Shown: positions 52,714-62,465, counted from the first letter of the stretch. The stretch is 64,000 nucleotides of DNA from Sphingobium jiangsuense (GCF_014196495.1 NZ_JACIDT010000011.1:1-64000), one strand, 5' to 3'. The notes: generated from the letters alone by a model not told the origin. Translations and numbers: made by a program.

Positions 52714-53720
52714 CGATGAAGGAAGAAGGCGAGAGCGCGGTGAGCGAGACGACGGATGGCGCGAACGAACGGGAAGAGCGGGCGGTGCGGCCGCAGCGTC
52801 GCGCCCATGGGCTGGGCCGGGGCCTTTCGGCGCTGCTGGGCGAAAGCCTGAAGGAAGAGCCGGTCGCGCGCGCCGATGGAACGCCGGGCGAGACCGCGTC
52901 GGCGGCCAATGGCCGGTCGGTGCAGCATATCGATATTTCCACTATCTATCCGCACCCGGATCAGCCCCGCAAGCAGTTCGACGAGACGGCGTTGCAGGAA
53001 CTGGCGGACAGCATCGCCGAGCGCGGCGTGATCCAGCCGATCATCGTCCGCGCGCTGGCGCGGGGCGGTTATCAGATCGTCGCGGGCGAGCGGCGCTGGC
53101 GCGCGGCGCAGCGGGCACGGCTGCACCAGATTCCCGCGATCGTCCGCGACTTCACCGATGCCGAGACGATGGAAATCGCGCTCATCGAGAATGTGCAGCG
53201 GCAGGATCTCAACCCGGTCGAGGAGGCGGAGGCCTATTCCCGCCTGATCGCGCAGTTCGGCCATAGCCAGGAGGTGCTCGGCAAGCTGGTGGGCAAGTCG
53301 CGCAGCCATGTCGCCAACATGATGCGTCTGCTCGACCTGCCCGGCACCGTGCTGGACGTGGTGCGGGAGGGGAGGCTCTCCATGGGCCATGCCCGCGCGC
53401 TGATCGGGGTGGAGGATGCGCCGCAACTCGCGCAACGCATCATCGACAAGGGGCTTTCGGTGCGCCAGACCGAGAAGCTGGCGCAACAGGCGAAGGGCAA
53501 GACCGGCAAGGCCGCATCCTCGCCCCGTAGCCAGCGGTCGCGCGCCGAGGCGCAGCCCGATGCCGACATTCAGGCGCTGGAGCAGCATCTGGCCGATATG
53601 CTCGGCCTCAAGGTGACGATCGATCATGGCGACAATGGCGCGGGCACGCTGACCTTGCGCTATTCGACCCTCGATCAGCTCGATATGTTGTGCCAGCGGC
53701 TGTCCGGCGAACTGATCTAG
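52710..53720 (+). CDS. parB: Chromosome partitioning protein ParB
   Basis: 336 residues. The start carries RAHGLGRGLSALLGESLKEE (about 31-50), the ParA-activating region. The CTPase/ParB-like nuclease domain has IYPHPDQPRKQF and GERRWRAAQRARLHQ, with the HTH region SQEVLGKLVGKSRSHVANMM at about 187-206. The C-terminal dimerisation end carries LKVTIDHGDNGAGTLTLRYS. ParB binds parS, slides with CTP and recruits ParA and, in relatives, MipZ. All three parts are in this window. An internal start at residue 3 (ATG 52716) is also possible. Confidence 0.97.
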   Translation: MTMKEEGESAVSETTDGANEREERAVRPQRRAHGLGRGLSALLGESLKEEPVARADGTPGETASAANGRSVQHIDISTIYPHPDQPRKQFDETALQELADSIAERGVIQPIIVRALARGGYQIVAGERRWRAAQRARLHQIPAIVRDFTDAETMEIALIENVQRQDLNPVEEAEAYSRLIAQFGHSQEVLGKLVGKSRSHVANMMRLLDLPGTVLDVVREGRLSMGHARALIGVEDAPQLAQRIIDKGLSVRQTEKLAQQAKGKTGKAASSPRSQRSRAEAQPDADIQALEQHLADMLGLKVTIDHGDNGAGTLTLRYSTLDQLDMLCQRLSGELI

Positions 53721-53772
53721 GTTTCGGCTGCCCGTCCATCCCGATCTGGCCCGGCCAGAGGAGTTATTCGAC

Positions 53773-54357
53773 ATGACAGAGCGCGTCGCCGATCATGAGA
53801 TCCTGCCGATCTTCATCGAGCGCTGGTCGCCGCGCGCCTTCGATCCCCGCCCGATCGAAAGGGAGCTTCTGCTGTCCGTGTTCGAGGCCGCCCGCTGGGC
53901 GCCTTCCAGCCTGAACATCCAGCCCTGGCGTTTCGCCTATGCGTTGCGTCAGGACGATTGCTGGGACGATTATGTCTCCGCGCTGATGCCCGGCAACCAG
54001 CTCTGGGCGAAGAACGCCTCGGCACTGATATTTGTACTGTCCGATACAATGATGGAATATAGGGGCGAGTTGCGCCCGTCCCATAGCCACAGCTTTGACG
54101 CGGGCGCGGCGTGGATGGCGCTGGCGTTGCAGGCGGCCAGTCGCGGATTGATAACGCATGGCATGGCCGGGGTGGACTTCGACCGCGCCCGCGCCATCGT
54201 CAAGGCGCCGGAGCATTTTCGCATGGAGGCGGCTGTCGCGCTGGGTTATCCCGGCCGGAAATCCGACTTGCCGGAGGAATTGCGGCAGCGCGAAACGCCC
54301 AGTTCCCGCCGCCCGATAGAGCAGAGCATTTTCCACGGCGTGATGACCGAAGGCTGA
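53773..54357 (+). CDS. Nitroreductase-family FMN protein
   Basis: 194 residues. The family start RWSPRAFDPRPIERELLLSV (about 17-36) holds the FMN-binding arginines, and AARWAPSSLNIQPWRF the second set. AAWMALALQAASRGLITHGM is the central helix, and VAVALGYPG-like AAVALGYPGRKS the end. These enzymes reduce nitro-aromatics, quinones or flavins with NAD(P)H. The substrate is unknown. It lies 52 bp after parB, with an AGAGGAG site (53756-53762) upstream. Confidence 0.9.
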   Translation: MTERVADHEILPIFIERWSPRAFDPRPIERELLLSVFEAARWAPSSLNIQPWRFAYALRQDDCWDDYVSALMPGNQLWAKNASALIFVLSDTMMEYRGELRPSHSHSFDAGAAWMALALQAASRGLITHGMAGVDFDRARAIVKAPEHFRMEAAVALGYPGRKSDLPEELRQRETPSSRRPIEQSIFHGVMTEG

Positions 54358-54419
54358 GGCGCTCCAGAGGCGCGCAGCCCGTTGCGCGCCCGCTTCTTCC
54401 GCGTTTCCGGCCTCTGAGC

Positions 54420-55787
54420 CTATCCGGCGATTGCCGCCCGCAGGCGCTCAATCGCCCGCTCGCGTCCGATCAGCGGCAGAAGCTGCTTCATGTCCGGCCC
54501 ATGATCAAAGCCCGTCAGCGCGCGGCGGAGGGGCAGGAACAGCGCCTTTCCCTTGCGGCCGCTTTCCTGCTTGAGGGCGTCGGTCAGCTTCTGCCAGATT
54601 GCCTCGTCAAAGACCTGCATTTCCGCAAGCGCGAGCGCGCAGGCGAGGAAATCCCTATCCTCCGCCTCTGTGGGAACGGGGGCGATCGGCCCGGTGACCA
54701 CGCGCCACCAGTCGGCGGCCTGGGAAACCGTCTCGATATTGGGTCGGATGGCCAGCCATGCCGCCTCGTCCATCCCGCCGGGCAGGCGAGACTGGACGGC
54801 AGCGAAATCGAGCTGGTGGACGATCTTCTGGTTGAGCAGCGCCAGTTCCTGCTCGTCGAACCGCGCGGGCGCGCGGCCGAAATGGGCGAAGTCGAAACTC
54901 TCCACCAGCGGCGCTGCATCCGTCACCGCGATCACCGGATCGCTGGTGCCGATCCGCGCCAGCAGCGCGATCAGGCTGATCGGCTCGATCCCGCTGTCGC
55001 GAAAGGCGGAGATGCCGAGCGAGCCCAGGCGCTTGGACAATTTCCCCTCGCTGCCGGTCAGCAACGCCTCATGCGCGAAGGCCGGAGGCTGCGCGCCGAG
55101 TGCAGTGAACATCTGCAACTGCGTCGCGGTGTTGGAGACATGGTCTTCCCCGCGCACGACATGGGTGATGCCCATTTCCATATCGTCGATTACAGAAGGC
55201 AGCATGTAGAGCCAGCTGCCGTCCGCGCGGCGCACCACCGGATCGGACAACAGCGCGGGGTCGAAATGCTGTTCGCCCCGCACCAGATCGGTCCAGCCGA
55301 TCAGGCTGTCATGATCGAGCCGGAAGCGCCAATGCGGTTTCACGCCGTCCGCCTCCAGCGCGGCCTTCTCCGCCTCGGAAAGGCGCAGCGCGGCGCGGTC
55401 GTAGACCGGCGGCAGGCCCCGGCCCAGCTGCACCTTGCGCTTCAGGTCCAACTCCTGCGCCGTCTCGTAGCAGGGATAGAGCCGCCCCGCCGCGACCAGC
55501 TCCGCGAAACGCGCTTCATAGAGGGCGAAGCGATCCGATTGCTTCACCTCGCCATCGGGGTGAAGGCCCAACCAGGCCAGATCGGCGCGGATGCCCTCGG
55601 CATATTCCGCTGTCGACCGCTCCGCGTCGGTGTCGTCCATGCGCAGCAGGAACCGGCCGCCATGGCGCCGCGCCCATAGCCAGTTGTGCAGCGCGGTGCG
55701 CAGATTGCCGACATGCAGCTGCCCCGTGGGCGAGGGCGCGAAACGGGTGACGACGGAGGCGACTGGGGGAAGGGAAGGGCTGGTCAT
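54420..55787 (-). CDS. gltX: Glutamate-tRNA ligase
   Basis: 455 residues. The class I HIGH-type motif is in RFAPSPTGQLHVGNLR (15-30), and GKLSKRLGS, the KMSKS loop, is near residue 250. The end has the helical anticodon-binding cage. Many Alphaproteobacteria have two gltX genes, one of which charges tRNA-Gln with glutamate for later amidation; this one cannot be assigned. It overlaps nadE by 4 bp. Confidence 0.93.
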   Translation of the reverse strand: MTSPSLPPVASVVTRFAPSPTGQLHVGNLRTALHNWLWARRHGGRFLLRMDDTDAERSTAEYAEGIRADLAWLGLHPDGEVKQSDRFALYEARFAELVAAGRLYPCYETAQELDLKRKVQLGRGLPPVYDRAALRLSEAEKAALEADGVKPHWRFRLDHDSLIGWTDLVRGEQHFDPALLSDPVVRRADGSWLYMLPSVIDDMEMGITHVVRGEDHVSNTATQLQMFTALGAQPPAFAHEALLTGSEGKLSKRLGSLGISAFRDSGIEPISLIALLARIGTSDPVIAVTDAAPLVESFDFAHFGRAPARFDEQELALLNQKIVHQLDFAAVQSRLPGGMDEAAWLAIRPNIETVSQAADWWRVVTGPIAPVPTEAEDRDFLACALALAEMQVFDEAIWQKLTDALKQESGRKGKALFLPLRRALTGFDHGPDMKQLLPLIGRERAIERLRAAIAG

Positions 55788-57454
55788 GAGGTTCGGAAGG
55801 CGTTGGTGATCGGATAGCGGCGGTCGCGGCCGAAATTGCGGCTGCCCAGCTTCACGCCCGGCGGCGACTGGCGCCTTTTATATTCGGCGATGTAGAGCAG
55901 CCGCTCGATCCGCGCGACGACATCCCGCTCGAAGCCGCGCGCGACCAGCTCATCGACGGAAAGCTCGCTTTCGACCAGACCGTGCAGGATCGGGTCGAGC
56001 ACCTCATAGGGCGGCAGGCTGTCCTCGTCCTTCTGGTTCTCGCGCAGCTCGGCGGTGGGCGGCTTAGTGATGACGCGCTCCGGCATCACCGGGCCGTCGG
56101 GGCCGAGGCCGAGCGCGGGCTTCGCCTCGTTGCGCCAGCGGGACAGGTCGAACACCGTGGTCTTGTAGGCGTCCTTCAGCACCGAATAGCCGCCCGCCAT
56201 GTCGCCATAGATGGTCGCATAGCCAACCGACATCTCGCTTTTGTTGCCGGTGGTCAGCAGCATATGGCCGAATTTGTTGCTGATCGCCATCAGCGTGACA
56301 CCGCGAATGCGCGACTGGATATTCTCCTCGGTGATGTCGCGTCCGCGCTCTGTGAAGATCTCGGCCAGCATGGTGTCGAACGCGCCGACCGCCGGTTCGA
56401 TCGCCACCGTATCGAGACGCACGCCCAGCATGCGCGCGCAGGCTTCGGCATCCTCCAGGCTTTCCTCGCTGGTGAAGCGCGACGGCATCATCACGCACCA
56501 CACCTTGTCCGCGCCCAGCGCGTCGACCGCGACGGCGGCGGACAGGGCGCTGTCGATGCCACCCGACAGGCCCAGCACCACGCCGGGAAAGCGGTTGCGC
56601 TCCACATAGTCGCGCAGCCCGACCACCATCGCGCTGTAGACGTCCTCAGGATAGGGGGCTAGCGGGGCGAGGGCGCCGGGCGTGCAGCGCCAGCGGCCGT
56701 CCTCCTGCTTCTCCCAATGGGTGAGGCGCAGCTCCTCGCGCCAGTCGGCCAACTGATGGACTAGCACGCCGTCGCCGTTCATCACGAAGGAGGCGCCGTC
56801 GAAGGCCAGTTCGTCCTGCCCCCCGATGCGGTTGAGATAGGCGACGGGCAGCCCGGTTTCCCGCACCCGCGCGGCGCAGACCTGCGCGATGCGCCGCTCG
56901 TCCTTGTCGATCTCATAGGGGCTGCCATTGGGCGTCAGCAGGATTTCCGCGCCCTGGCTCGCCAGATGGGCGCAGACGAACGGATACCAGATATCCTCGC
57001 AGATCGGCACGCCGATCTTCACGCCGCGAAAGTCGATCGGGTCGGGCAGCGGGCCGGGCGCGAACAGGCGCTTCTCATCGAAGGTGCCGTAATTGGGCAG
57101 TTCCCGCTTCAGCCGCACCGCCTTGATCTCGCCTTCGTCCAGCAGCGCGACGGCGTTGAACAATATGCCGCGATTGGCGATCACCGTGCCGACCAGCATC
57201 GCCGGGCCGCCATCCTTGGTGGCGTCGGCGAGGCGCAGCAATTCCTGCCCCGCCCGCTCGACCAGCGCGGGCTTCAGCACCAGATCCTCGGGCGGATAGC
57301 CGATCAGCTGCAATTCGGGAAAGACGATGAGGTCGGCCTGCCCCGCTTTTTCGCGCCAGCGCAGCATCGCGTCGGCATTGCCCGCAAGGTCGCCGACCGC
57401 CTGCGTCGTCTGGGCCAATGCTATGGTGAGAGCCGTGGAGAAGGACTGGGTCAT
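55784..57454 (-). CDS. nadE: Glutamine-dependent NAD+ synthase
   Basis: 556 residues. The N-terminal nitrilase-type glutaminase has the catalytic Glu in LIVFPELQLIGYPP (about 47) and the Cys in GVPICEDIW (about 152). The C-terminal synthetase has the ATP loop LGLSGGIDSALS (about 295-306) and TTGNKSEMSVGYATIYGDM. It makes NAD+ from deamido-NAD with ammonia from glutamine. The two-domain form does not need a separate glutaminase. It diverges from prs with 159 bp between starts, sharing promoters. Confidence 0.97.
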   Translation of the reverse strand: MTQSFSTALTIALAQTTQAVGDLAGNADAMLRWREKAGQADLIVFPELQLIGYPPEDLVLKPALVERAGQELLRLADATKDGGPAMLVGTVIANRGILFNAVALLDEGEIKAVRLKRELPNYGTFDEKRLFAPGPLPDPIDFRGVKIGVPICEDIWYPFVCAHLASQGAEILLTPNGSPYEIDKDERRIAQVCAARVRETGLPVAYLNRIGGQDELAFDGASFVMNGDGVLVHQLADWREELRLTHWEKQEDGRWRCTPGALAPLAPYPEDVYSAMVVGLRDYVERNRFPGVVLGLSGGIDSALSAAVAVDALGADKVWCVMMPSRFTSEESLEDAEACARMLGVRLDTVAIEPAVGAFDTMLAEIFTERGRDITEENIQSRIRGVTLMAISNKFGHMLLTTGNKSEMSVGYATIYGDMAGGYSVLKDAYKTTVFDLSRWRNEAKPALGLGPDGPVMPERVITKPPTAELRENQKDEDSLPPYEVLDPILHGLVESELSVDELVARGFERDVVARIERLLYIAEYKRRQSPPGVKLGSRNFGRDRRYPITNAFRTS

Positions 57455-57613
57455 CCGCAGGCTGGTAGAATATTTTCGGTCCGCGCAAAAGCTTTCTTGG
57501 CGGGTTCAGGCCGATGCGAGGGAAGATTCGGCCAAAAGCGTTGCACTTTGCGCCATGAACGCTAAAGGGACGCCCATATCCGGCGTCACTGAAGCGGTAC
57601 AAAGGGCATTTTC

Positions 57614-58549
57614 ATGAAATTGATGACTGGCAACAGCAACCTGCCTTTGGCCAGGGCGATCGCTGAATATCTGGAAATGCCGCTGACCAATGCCAGCGTG
57701 CGCCGCTTTGCCGACGAGGAGGTGTTCGTCGAGGTGCATGAGAATGTGCGCGGCGAGGACGTGTTCCTGATCCAGTCGACGAGCTATCCGACCAACGACA
57801 ATCTGATGGAACTGTTGATCTGCATCGACGCGCTGAAACGCGCCTCGGCCAAGCGGATCACTGCGGTGCTGCCCTATTTCGGCTATGCCCGGCAGGATCG
57901 CAAGCCCGGCCCGCGCACGCCGATCTCGGCCAAGCTGGTGGCGAACCTGATCACCGTCGCGGGCGCCGACCGCGTGCTCTGCGTCGATCTGCATGCCGGG
58001 CAGATCCAGGGCTTTTTCGACATTCCGACCGATAATCTGTTCGCTGCGCCGGTGATGTCGGCCGATATCCAGGCGCGCTTCGGCGATCGCAACATGATGG
58101 TGGTGTCGCCCGACGTCGGCGGCGTGGTGCGCGCGCGGGCGCTGGCCAAGCGGCTCGACAACGCGCCGCTCGCCATCGTCGACAAGCGTCGCGAGCGGGC
58201 CGGCGAATCCGAGGTGATGAACATCATCGGCGATGTGAAGGGGCGCTTTTGCATCCTGATCGACGATATCGTCGATTCGGCGGGCACGCTGTGCAACGCC
58301 GCCGCCGCGCTGCGGGAAGCGGGCGCGGAAGAGGTGGTCGCCTATGTCACCCACGGCGTGCTGTCGGGCGGGGCGGTGGCGCGGGTCGAGGCGTCGCAGC
58401 TCAAGGAACTGGTCATCACCGATTCCATCCTCGGCACCGACGCGGTGCAGGCGGCGGAGAAGATCCGCCATCTGCCGATCTCGCCGCTGCTGGGCGAGGC
58501 GATCAAGCGCATCGCCGACGAAAGCTCGGTTTCCAGCCTGTTCGACTGA
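57614..58549 (+). CDS. prs: Ribose-phosphate pyrophosphokinase
   Basis: 311 residues. The signature blocks [40 protein letters not shown] and [20 protein letters not shown] follow in order. The PRPP loop is [16 protein letters not shown] (about 215-230). It makes phosphoribosyl pyrophosphate for purine, pyrimidine, histidine, tryptophan and NAD synthesis. The divergent nadE, also a PRPP-related pathway, shares its upstream region. A parS site lies 14 bp after the stop. Confidence 0.98.
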   Translation: MKLMTGNSNLPLARAIAEYLEMPLTNASVRRFADEEVFVEVHENVRGEDVFLIQSTSYPTNDNLMELLICIDALKRASAKRITAVLPYFGYARQDRKPGPRTPISAKLVANLITVAGADRVLCVDLHAGQIQGFFDIPTDNLFAAPVMSADIQARFGDRNMMVVSPDVGGVVRARALAKRLDNAPLAIVDKRRERAGESEVMNIIGDVKGRFCILIDDIVDSAGTLCNAAAALREAGAEEVVAYVTHGVLSGGAVARVEASQLKELVITDSILGTDAVQAAEKIRHLPISPLLGEAIKRIADESSVSSLFD

Positions 58550-58563
58550 CGGGATCGCTCCGA

Positions 58564-58579
58564 TGTTCCACGTGGAACA
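58564..58579. promoter_or_regulatory. parS centromere site 3
   Basis: TGTTCCACGTGGAACA, a perfect palindrome of the other main parS variant (CC/GG instead of TC/GA). It is 14.6 kb from oriC and lies in the space between prs and a convergent small membrane gene. Confidence 0.93.
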
Positions 58580-58595
58580 TCGGGCGGCGAGAGAC

Positions 58596-58838
58596 TCAGC
58601 CTGCCGGGATCAGCGCGAGCGGCAGCGTTAGCAACAGCGCAAGGCAGGCCATCGCCCGCATGCGTCCCGTAAGCCAATCGGCCAGCGTCGGAATGCGCCA
58701 GAGCACCGGGCAGGTCAGCAGGCTTGCGCCCAGCAGCATCAGCGCCAGATTTCCGGCGACGGGCGAGGGCAGGTCGTGCTGCGCGGCGAGCCCGCCCAGA
58801 AATGTGCCGATCGCGATGATCCAGCTTAGCGCCGTCAT
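58596..58838 (-). CDS. Hypothetical small membrane protein
   Basis: 80 residues. Three hydrophobic segments: about 4-18 (LSWIIAIGTFLGGLA), 27-46 (VAGNLALMLLGASLLTCPVL) and 63-78 (MACLALLLTLPLALIP). No family is recognised. The strong hydrophobic pattern and normal codon use support a real gene. It ends 16 bp after the parS site. Function is unknown. Confidence 0.55.
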   Translation of the reverse strand: MTALSWIIAIGTFLGGLAAQHDLPSPVAGNLALMLLGASLLTCPVLWRIPTLADWLTGRMRAMACLALLLTLPLALIPAG

Positions 58839-58935
58839 GGTCCCATTCCCCTTCCGCTTGGAAGAACGGCCGGAAAGCGCGGATATTTAGCGCGGCCCCC
58901 TTGCGCGCCGCGCGCGCCTCGCCCAAGGAAGCGGC

Positions 58936-59721
58936 ATGAGCCTCCACGATGATCTCCTGCTTGCCCAGCGCCTGGCCGATGCCGCCGGCGACGCGATTCG
59001 GCCCTTTTTCCGCGCCCGCTACGAAACGGATTTCAAATCCGACGATTCGCCCGTCACCCAGGCGGACCGCGCGGCCGAAGCGGCAATGCGCGCGATATTG
59101 GAGAAGGAGCGTCCCGCCGACGGCATCATCGGTGAAGAATATGGCGCGACGCGCGAGCAGGCCGAACGGGTCTGGGTGCTCGACCCGATCGACGGCACGC
59201 GCAGCTTCATCGCCGGGCGGCCGATCTTCGGCACGCTGATCGGGCTGACGCAGGCGAGCTGGCCGGTGCTGGGCATCATCGACCAGCCGATCACCAAGGA
59301 GCGCTGGGCCGGGCTGACCGGGCAGGAGACCACGCTCAACGGCCGCCCGGTGCGCACCCGCCGCTGCCGCCAGCTGGCCGACGCGATCGTGGCGAGCACC
59401 GGGCCGCAATATTTCCCCGGCTGCACCGGCGAGCATTTCTCGATGCTGGCGCGGGATTGCCGCGACACCCTGTGGGGCGGCGACTGCTATAATTATGCGC
59501 TGCTGGCGAGCGGCCATGTCGATCTGGTGATCGAGGCCGGGCTGAAGCTGCACGATCTCGCCGCGCTGGTGCCGGTGGTGGAGGGGGCTGGCGGCCGCAT
59601 GTGCGACTGGAACGGCGACCCGCTGACCCATGACAGCGACGGCAATGTGGTGGCGCTGGGCGACCCCGCGCGCCTCGACGACGTGCTGGAGGCGCTGCAC
59701 GCCGGGCATGAGGGGCATTGA
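58936..59721 (+). CDS. hisN: Histidinol-phosphatase of the inositol monophosphatase family
   Basis: 261 residues. The metal motifs are IIGEEYG (about 64-70), DPIDGTRSF (83-91) with the two metal aspartates, and the C-terminal WNGDPLT region. The helix block LADAAGDAIRPFFR with YETDFKSDDSPVTQAD at the start is typical of the HisN subgroup. It removes phosphate from histidinol phosphate in histidine synthesis. Related inositol monophosphatases cannot be fully excluded. No other his gene is adjacent; prs upstream supplies PRPP for the same pathway. Confidence 0.87.
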   Translation: MSLHDDLLLAQRLADAAGDAIRPFFRARYETDFKSDDSPVTQADRAAEAAMRAILEKERPADGIIGEEYGATREQAERVWVLDPIDGTRSFIAGRPIFGTLIGLTQASWPVLGIIDQPITKERWAGLTGQETTLNGRPVRTRRCRQLADAIVASTGPQYFPGCTGEHFSMLARDCRDTLWGGDCYNYALLASGHVDLVIEAGLKLHDLAALVPVVEGAGGRMCDWNGDPLTHDSDGNVVALGDPARLDDVLEALHAGHEGH

Positions 59722-59731
59722 GAGGGAGGCG

Positions 59732-60667
59732 CTACGCTCCCTTCTCCAGTTCCGCGAACAGGCGCTCTATATCCTGCGGATGGCACAGGTCGTTGCCCGG
59801 CGTCAGCACCGCCGCCGTGCCCGCCGCCATGCCGTAGAGAAAGGCGCGCTCCGGCGTCCAGCCCTGCGCCAGCCGGTGGGTCATGCCCGCGACGAAGCTG
59901 TCCCCGGCGCCGACCGCGCTCTGCACCTCGACCTGCGGCGGCTTGCGGCAGAGTGTGCCGCCCGCATGGGCGAGCAGCGCGCCTTCATGGCCGAGGGTGA
60001 CGACGATGATTTCCGCCGCCCCTCGCGCGACCAGCCCCTGCGCAGTCCGGCCCATATCGTCGATATCGGTACATTTGCGCCCGATCAGCGCCTCGAACTC
60101 GCCCCGGCTCGGCTTCATCATCCAGAGGCCGCCCGCCATTACCGCGCGCTCCAGCGCCGGGCCGGAGCTGTCGAGCACCATCCGAACGCCCTTTTGCTCG
60201 GTAATATCCTGTAATCGGGCGTAAAAATCCTCCGGCAATTCCGGCGCGAGCGATCCGCTGGCGACCAGGATCGAGAAATCGGCCTCGCCTATCCGGTCCA
60301 GCGCCGCGCGCCATTCGCCTTCCCGGATATGCGGCCCTTCGGGGACGAAGCGATATTCGCGGCCGGTCGAGCGCTCATAGACGGCATGGGAAATGCGCGT
60401 GGCATCGCCGATGGGGATCGACAGATGCGGTATTTCCGCCGCCTCGATCAGCTGGTCGAGCAGCTGCCCGGTGAAGCCGCCCGCGAGATAGCAGGCGATC
60501 GTCGGGCTGCCCAGCCGCGCCAGCACGCGCGAGACGTTGATGCCGCCGCCGCCCGCGTCATAGCGCTCGTTGCTGGTGCGCAGCTTGTGCGTGTGGCGCA
60601 CCACATCGGTTTCGCACGCCCCGTCGATCGCGGGGTTGAGGGTGAGGGTAAGGATGGGCTGGCTCAT
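59732..60667 (-). CDS. PfkB-family hexose kinase (1-phosphofructokinase type)
   Basis: 311 residues from ATG 60667. The start [17 protein letters not shown] is that of the LacC/FruK/PfkB group, and [15 protein letters not shown] the substrate motif. The ATP/catalytic signature [17 protein letters not shown] (about 250-266) has the catalytic Asp256. It phosphorylates fructose-6-phosphate or a related sugar phosphate. Phosphofructokinase-2-like use is likely, but the sugar is not proven. The neighbouring hisN gene converges. Confidence 0.9.
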   Translation of the reverse strand: MSQPILTLTLNPAIDGACETDVVRHTHKLRTSNERYDAGGGGINVSRVLARLGSPTIACYLAGGFTGQLLDQLIEAAEIPHLSIPIGDATRISHAVYERSTGREYRFVPEGPHIREGEWRAALDRIGEADFSILVASGSLAPELPEDFYARLQDITEQKGVRMVLDSSGPALERAVMAGGLWMMKPSRGEFEALIGRKCTDIDDMGRTAQGLVARGAAEIIVVTLGHEGALLAHAGGTLCRKPPQVEVQSAVGAGDSFVAGMTHRLAQGWTPERAFLYGMAAGTAAVLTPGNDLCHPQDIERLFAELEKGA

Positions 60668-60901
60668 GCGGTTCCCGTGCGGTTGGTTCGTTCCGGATCG
60701 GGGCCAGCATCGCCAAAAGCCGGAGCTGTGGCAACATCGGGAGCCAATATCGGGCTTTTCGCGTCGCTTGCGCTTGCTTTCCCGCGCCTTCCGCCCTATA
60801 GGCGCGCCTTCGCGATGCGCAAGCGGTGCGAGTCTGTGAGGGACGGGCCGGCCAAAAGGGCTGCCGAGTCTGTCCGCAACGTCCAGATCAAGGAGACGAA
60901 A

Positions 60902-61105
60902 ATGCCCAAGCTCAAGACCAAGAGCGGTGTGAAGAAGCGCTTCAAATTCACCGCTTCCGGCAAGGTCAAGCACGGCGTCGCTGGCAAGCGTCACCGCCTG
61001 ATCAGCCACAATGCGAAATATATCCGCCAGAACCGTGGCACCTCGGTCATGTCCGATGCCGACGTCGCGCACGTCCGCCTCTGGGCGCCCTACGGCCTGA
61101 AATAA
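60902..61105 (+). CDS. rpmI: 50S ribosomal protein L35
   Basis: 67 residues: [20 protein letters not shown] then [20 protein letters not shown], the full basic L35. An AAGGAGACG ribosome site precedes it. It lies 15 bp before rplT, the usual pair. infC is not in front as in many bacteria; the 235-bp space before it should hold the promoter and perhaps an autoregulatory leader, which I cannot demonstrate. Confidence 0.97.
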   Translation: MPKLKTKSGVKKRFKFTASGKVKHGVAGKRHRLISHNAKYIRQNRGTSVMSDADVAHVRLWAPYGLK

Positions 61106-61120
61106 GGAGGACACGGAACC

Positions 61121-61483
61121 ATGGCACGCGTCAAACGGGGTACCACCACCCGCGCCAAGCATAATCGCATTCTGAAGGCGGCGAAGGGCTATTATGGCCG
61201 CCGCAAGAATACGATCCGCATCGCCCGTCAGGCCGTCGAGAAGGCCGGCCAGTACGCCTATCGCGACCGCAAGGTGAAGAAGCGGAGCTTCCGCGCCCTG
61301 TGGATCCAGCGCATCAACGCCGCCGTCCGTCTGGAAGGGCTGACCTATGGCCAGTTCATGCATGGGCTGAAGCTGGCGGGTGTCGAGCTGGACCGCAAGG
61401 TGCTGGCCGACATTGCGATGCACGAAGGCGAAGCGTTCAAGGGCATCGTCGCCCAGGCCCGCGCGGCTCTCCCCGCCGCCTGA
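61121..61483 (+). CDS. rplT: 50S ribosomal protein L20
   Basis: 120 residues: [20 protein letters not shown], then [20 protein letters not shown] and the C-terminal [21 protein letters not shown] ribosome assembly protein that, in other species, represses its own operon through the leader. It is preceded by AAGGAGG. A terminator lies 22 bp after the stop. Confidence 0.98.
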   Translation: MARVKRGTTTRAKHNRILKAAKGYYGRRKNTIRIARQAVEKAGQYAYRDRKVKKRSFRALWIQRINAAVRLEGLTYGQFMHGLKLAGVELDRKVLADIAMHEGEAFKGIVAQARAALPAA

Positions 61484-61504
61484 TCGCAGGCATGTTTTTC
61501 GGGA

Positions 61505-61540
61505 AGGGCGCCGGGGGCAACTCCGGCGCCCTTTTCTTTT
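61505..61540 (+). terminator. Intrinsic terminator of rpmI-rplT
   Basis: AGGGCGCCGG pairs with CCGGCGCCCT around GGGCAACT, followed by TTTCTTTT. Confidence 0.87.
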
Positions 61541-61592
61541 GCGGTTTGGGGTGGCGGATGGGCTGCCGCTTTTGGGCAGAACTGACATCAAC

Positions 61593-61682
61593 AACCGTTC
61601 GCCCTGAGCTTGTCGAAGGGCCGCTTTTCTCTTGGAGCTAGAAGAAAGGACAGGGCTTCGACAAGCTCAGCCCGAACGGTTG
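61593..61682. repeat. Paired TTCGACAAGCTC-family palindromic repeat
   Basis: Left unit CAACCGTTCGCCCTGAGCTT then GTCGAAGGGCC (61593-61623) and right unit GGGCTTCGACAAGCTCAGCC then CGAACGGTTG (61653-61682), inverted to each other. The two form a large hairpin. Single related units are at 5407 and 25718. It lies between rplT and the LysE gene. Confidence 0.85.
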
Positions 61683-61748
61683 AGGCTAGGGCGGTACCCC
61701 AACCAGAGCGACGCTTCGACACCCATTTGCAAGCTGGAAGGACAGGCA

Positions 61749-62369
61749 ATGGCTCTCTCTGCATGGTGGCTTTATGTGACGCTGGTGTTCGCGATTTCCG
61801 CGACGCCGGGGCCGAACATGCTGCATGTGATGGTGCAGAGCCTGCATTACGGCCCGCGCCGCGCCACCGCGACGATGGGCGGGCTGCTGAGCGCGGTGCT
61901 GCTGTGCCTGCTCGCTTCCGCCATGGGGCTGGGGGCGCTGCTCCGGGCCTGGCCGCATCTGTTCGACCTGCTGCGCTATGCCGGGGTCGCCTATCTGCTG
62001 GGACTGGGGGTGAAGGCGTGGCGCGCCGAGGTCGCGCCCGATGGGGCAATGGCGCCGCCGCCGCGTCGCTCGCGGCGCGCGCTTTACGGCGCCGGCCTCG
62101 TCACCGGCCTGTCCAATCCGAAGCTGATCGTCTTCGCCGCCGCGCTGTTCCCGCAGTTCATCGATCCCGCCCGCGCCTTCGCGCCGCAACTGGCGATCCT
62201 GATCGGCAGCTTCCTGCTGATCGAATGCTTCTGGTACGCGGCCTATGCGCTGGGCGGCCGCTCGCTGGCCCGCTGGCTGGCGCCCGCGAACCGGCGGCGG
62301 CTGTTCAACCGGCTGACCGGCGCGCTGTTCGTCGGTTTCGGCGGCGCGCTGCTTGGCGCGCGCGTCTAG
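61749..62369 (+). CDS. LysE-family translocator
   Basis: 206 residues from ATG 61749. Six membrane segments. The start ALSAWWLYVTLVFAISATPG with the family motif TPGPNMLHV (about 22-30), then GGLLSAVLLCLLASAMGLGA and GLSNPKLIVFAAALFPQFID. It exports amino acids or homoserine lactone-like compounds (RhtB group). The substrate is unknown. The longer frame from 61632 runs through the repeat and is not supported. It lies 67 bp after the repeat and 96 bp before pheS. Confidence 0.9.
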   Translation: MALSAWWLYVTLVFAISATPGPNMLHVMVQSLHYGPRRATATMGGLLSAVLLCLLASAMGLGALLRAWPHLFDLLRYAGVAYLLGLGVKAWRAEVAPDGAMAPPPRRSRRALYGAGLVTGLSNPKLIVFAAALFPQFIDPARAFAPQLAILIGSFLLIECFWYAAYALGGRSLARWLAPANRRRLFNRLTGALFVGFGGALLGARV

Positions 62370-62465
62370 GGCATGCGGCGGCCCTTTTCACAGGCCCTTT
62401 TCACGCGCCGGTCCTCTCGTTAGAGGAGAGCGCGAACCTTTCCTCCCCAAAGCCATGGGAAGAGC

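Noticed and set aside
58596..58838. Toxin or antitoxin beside parS site 3
   Set aside because: Small and hydrophobic, but there is no partner gene and no toxin family likeness; kept as a hypothetical membrane protein.
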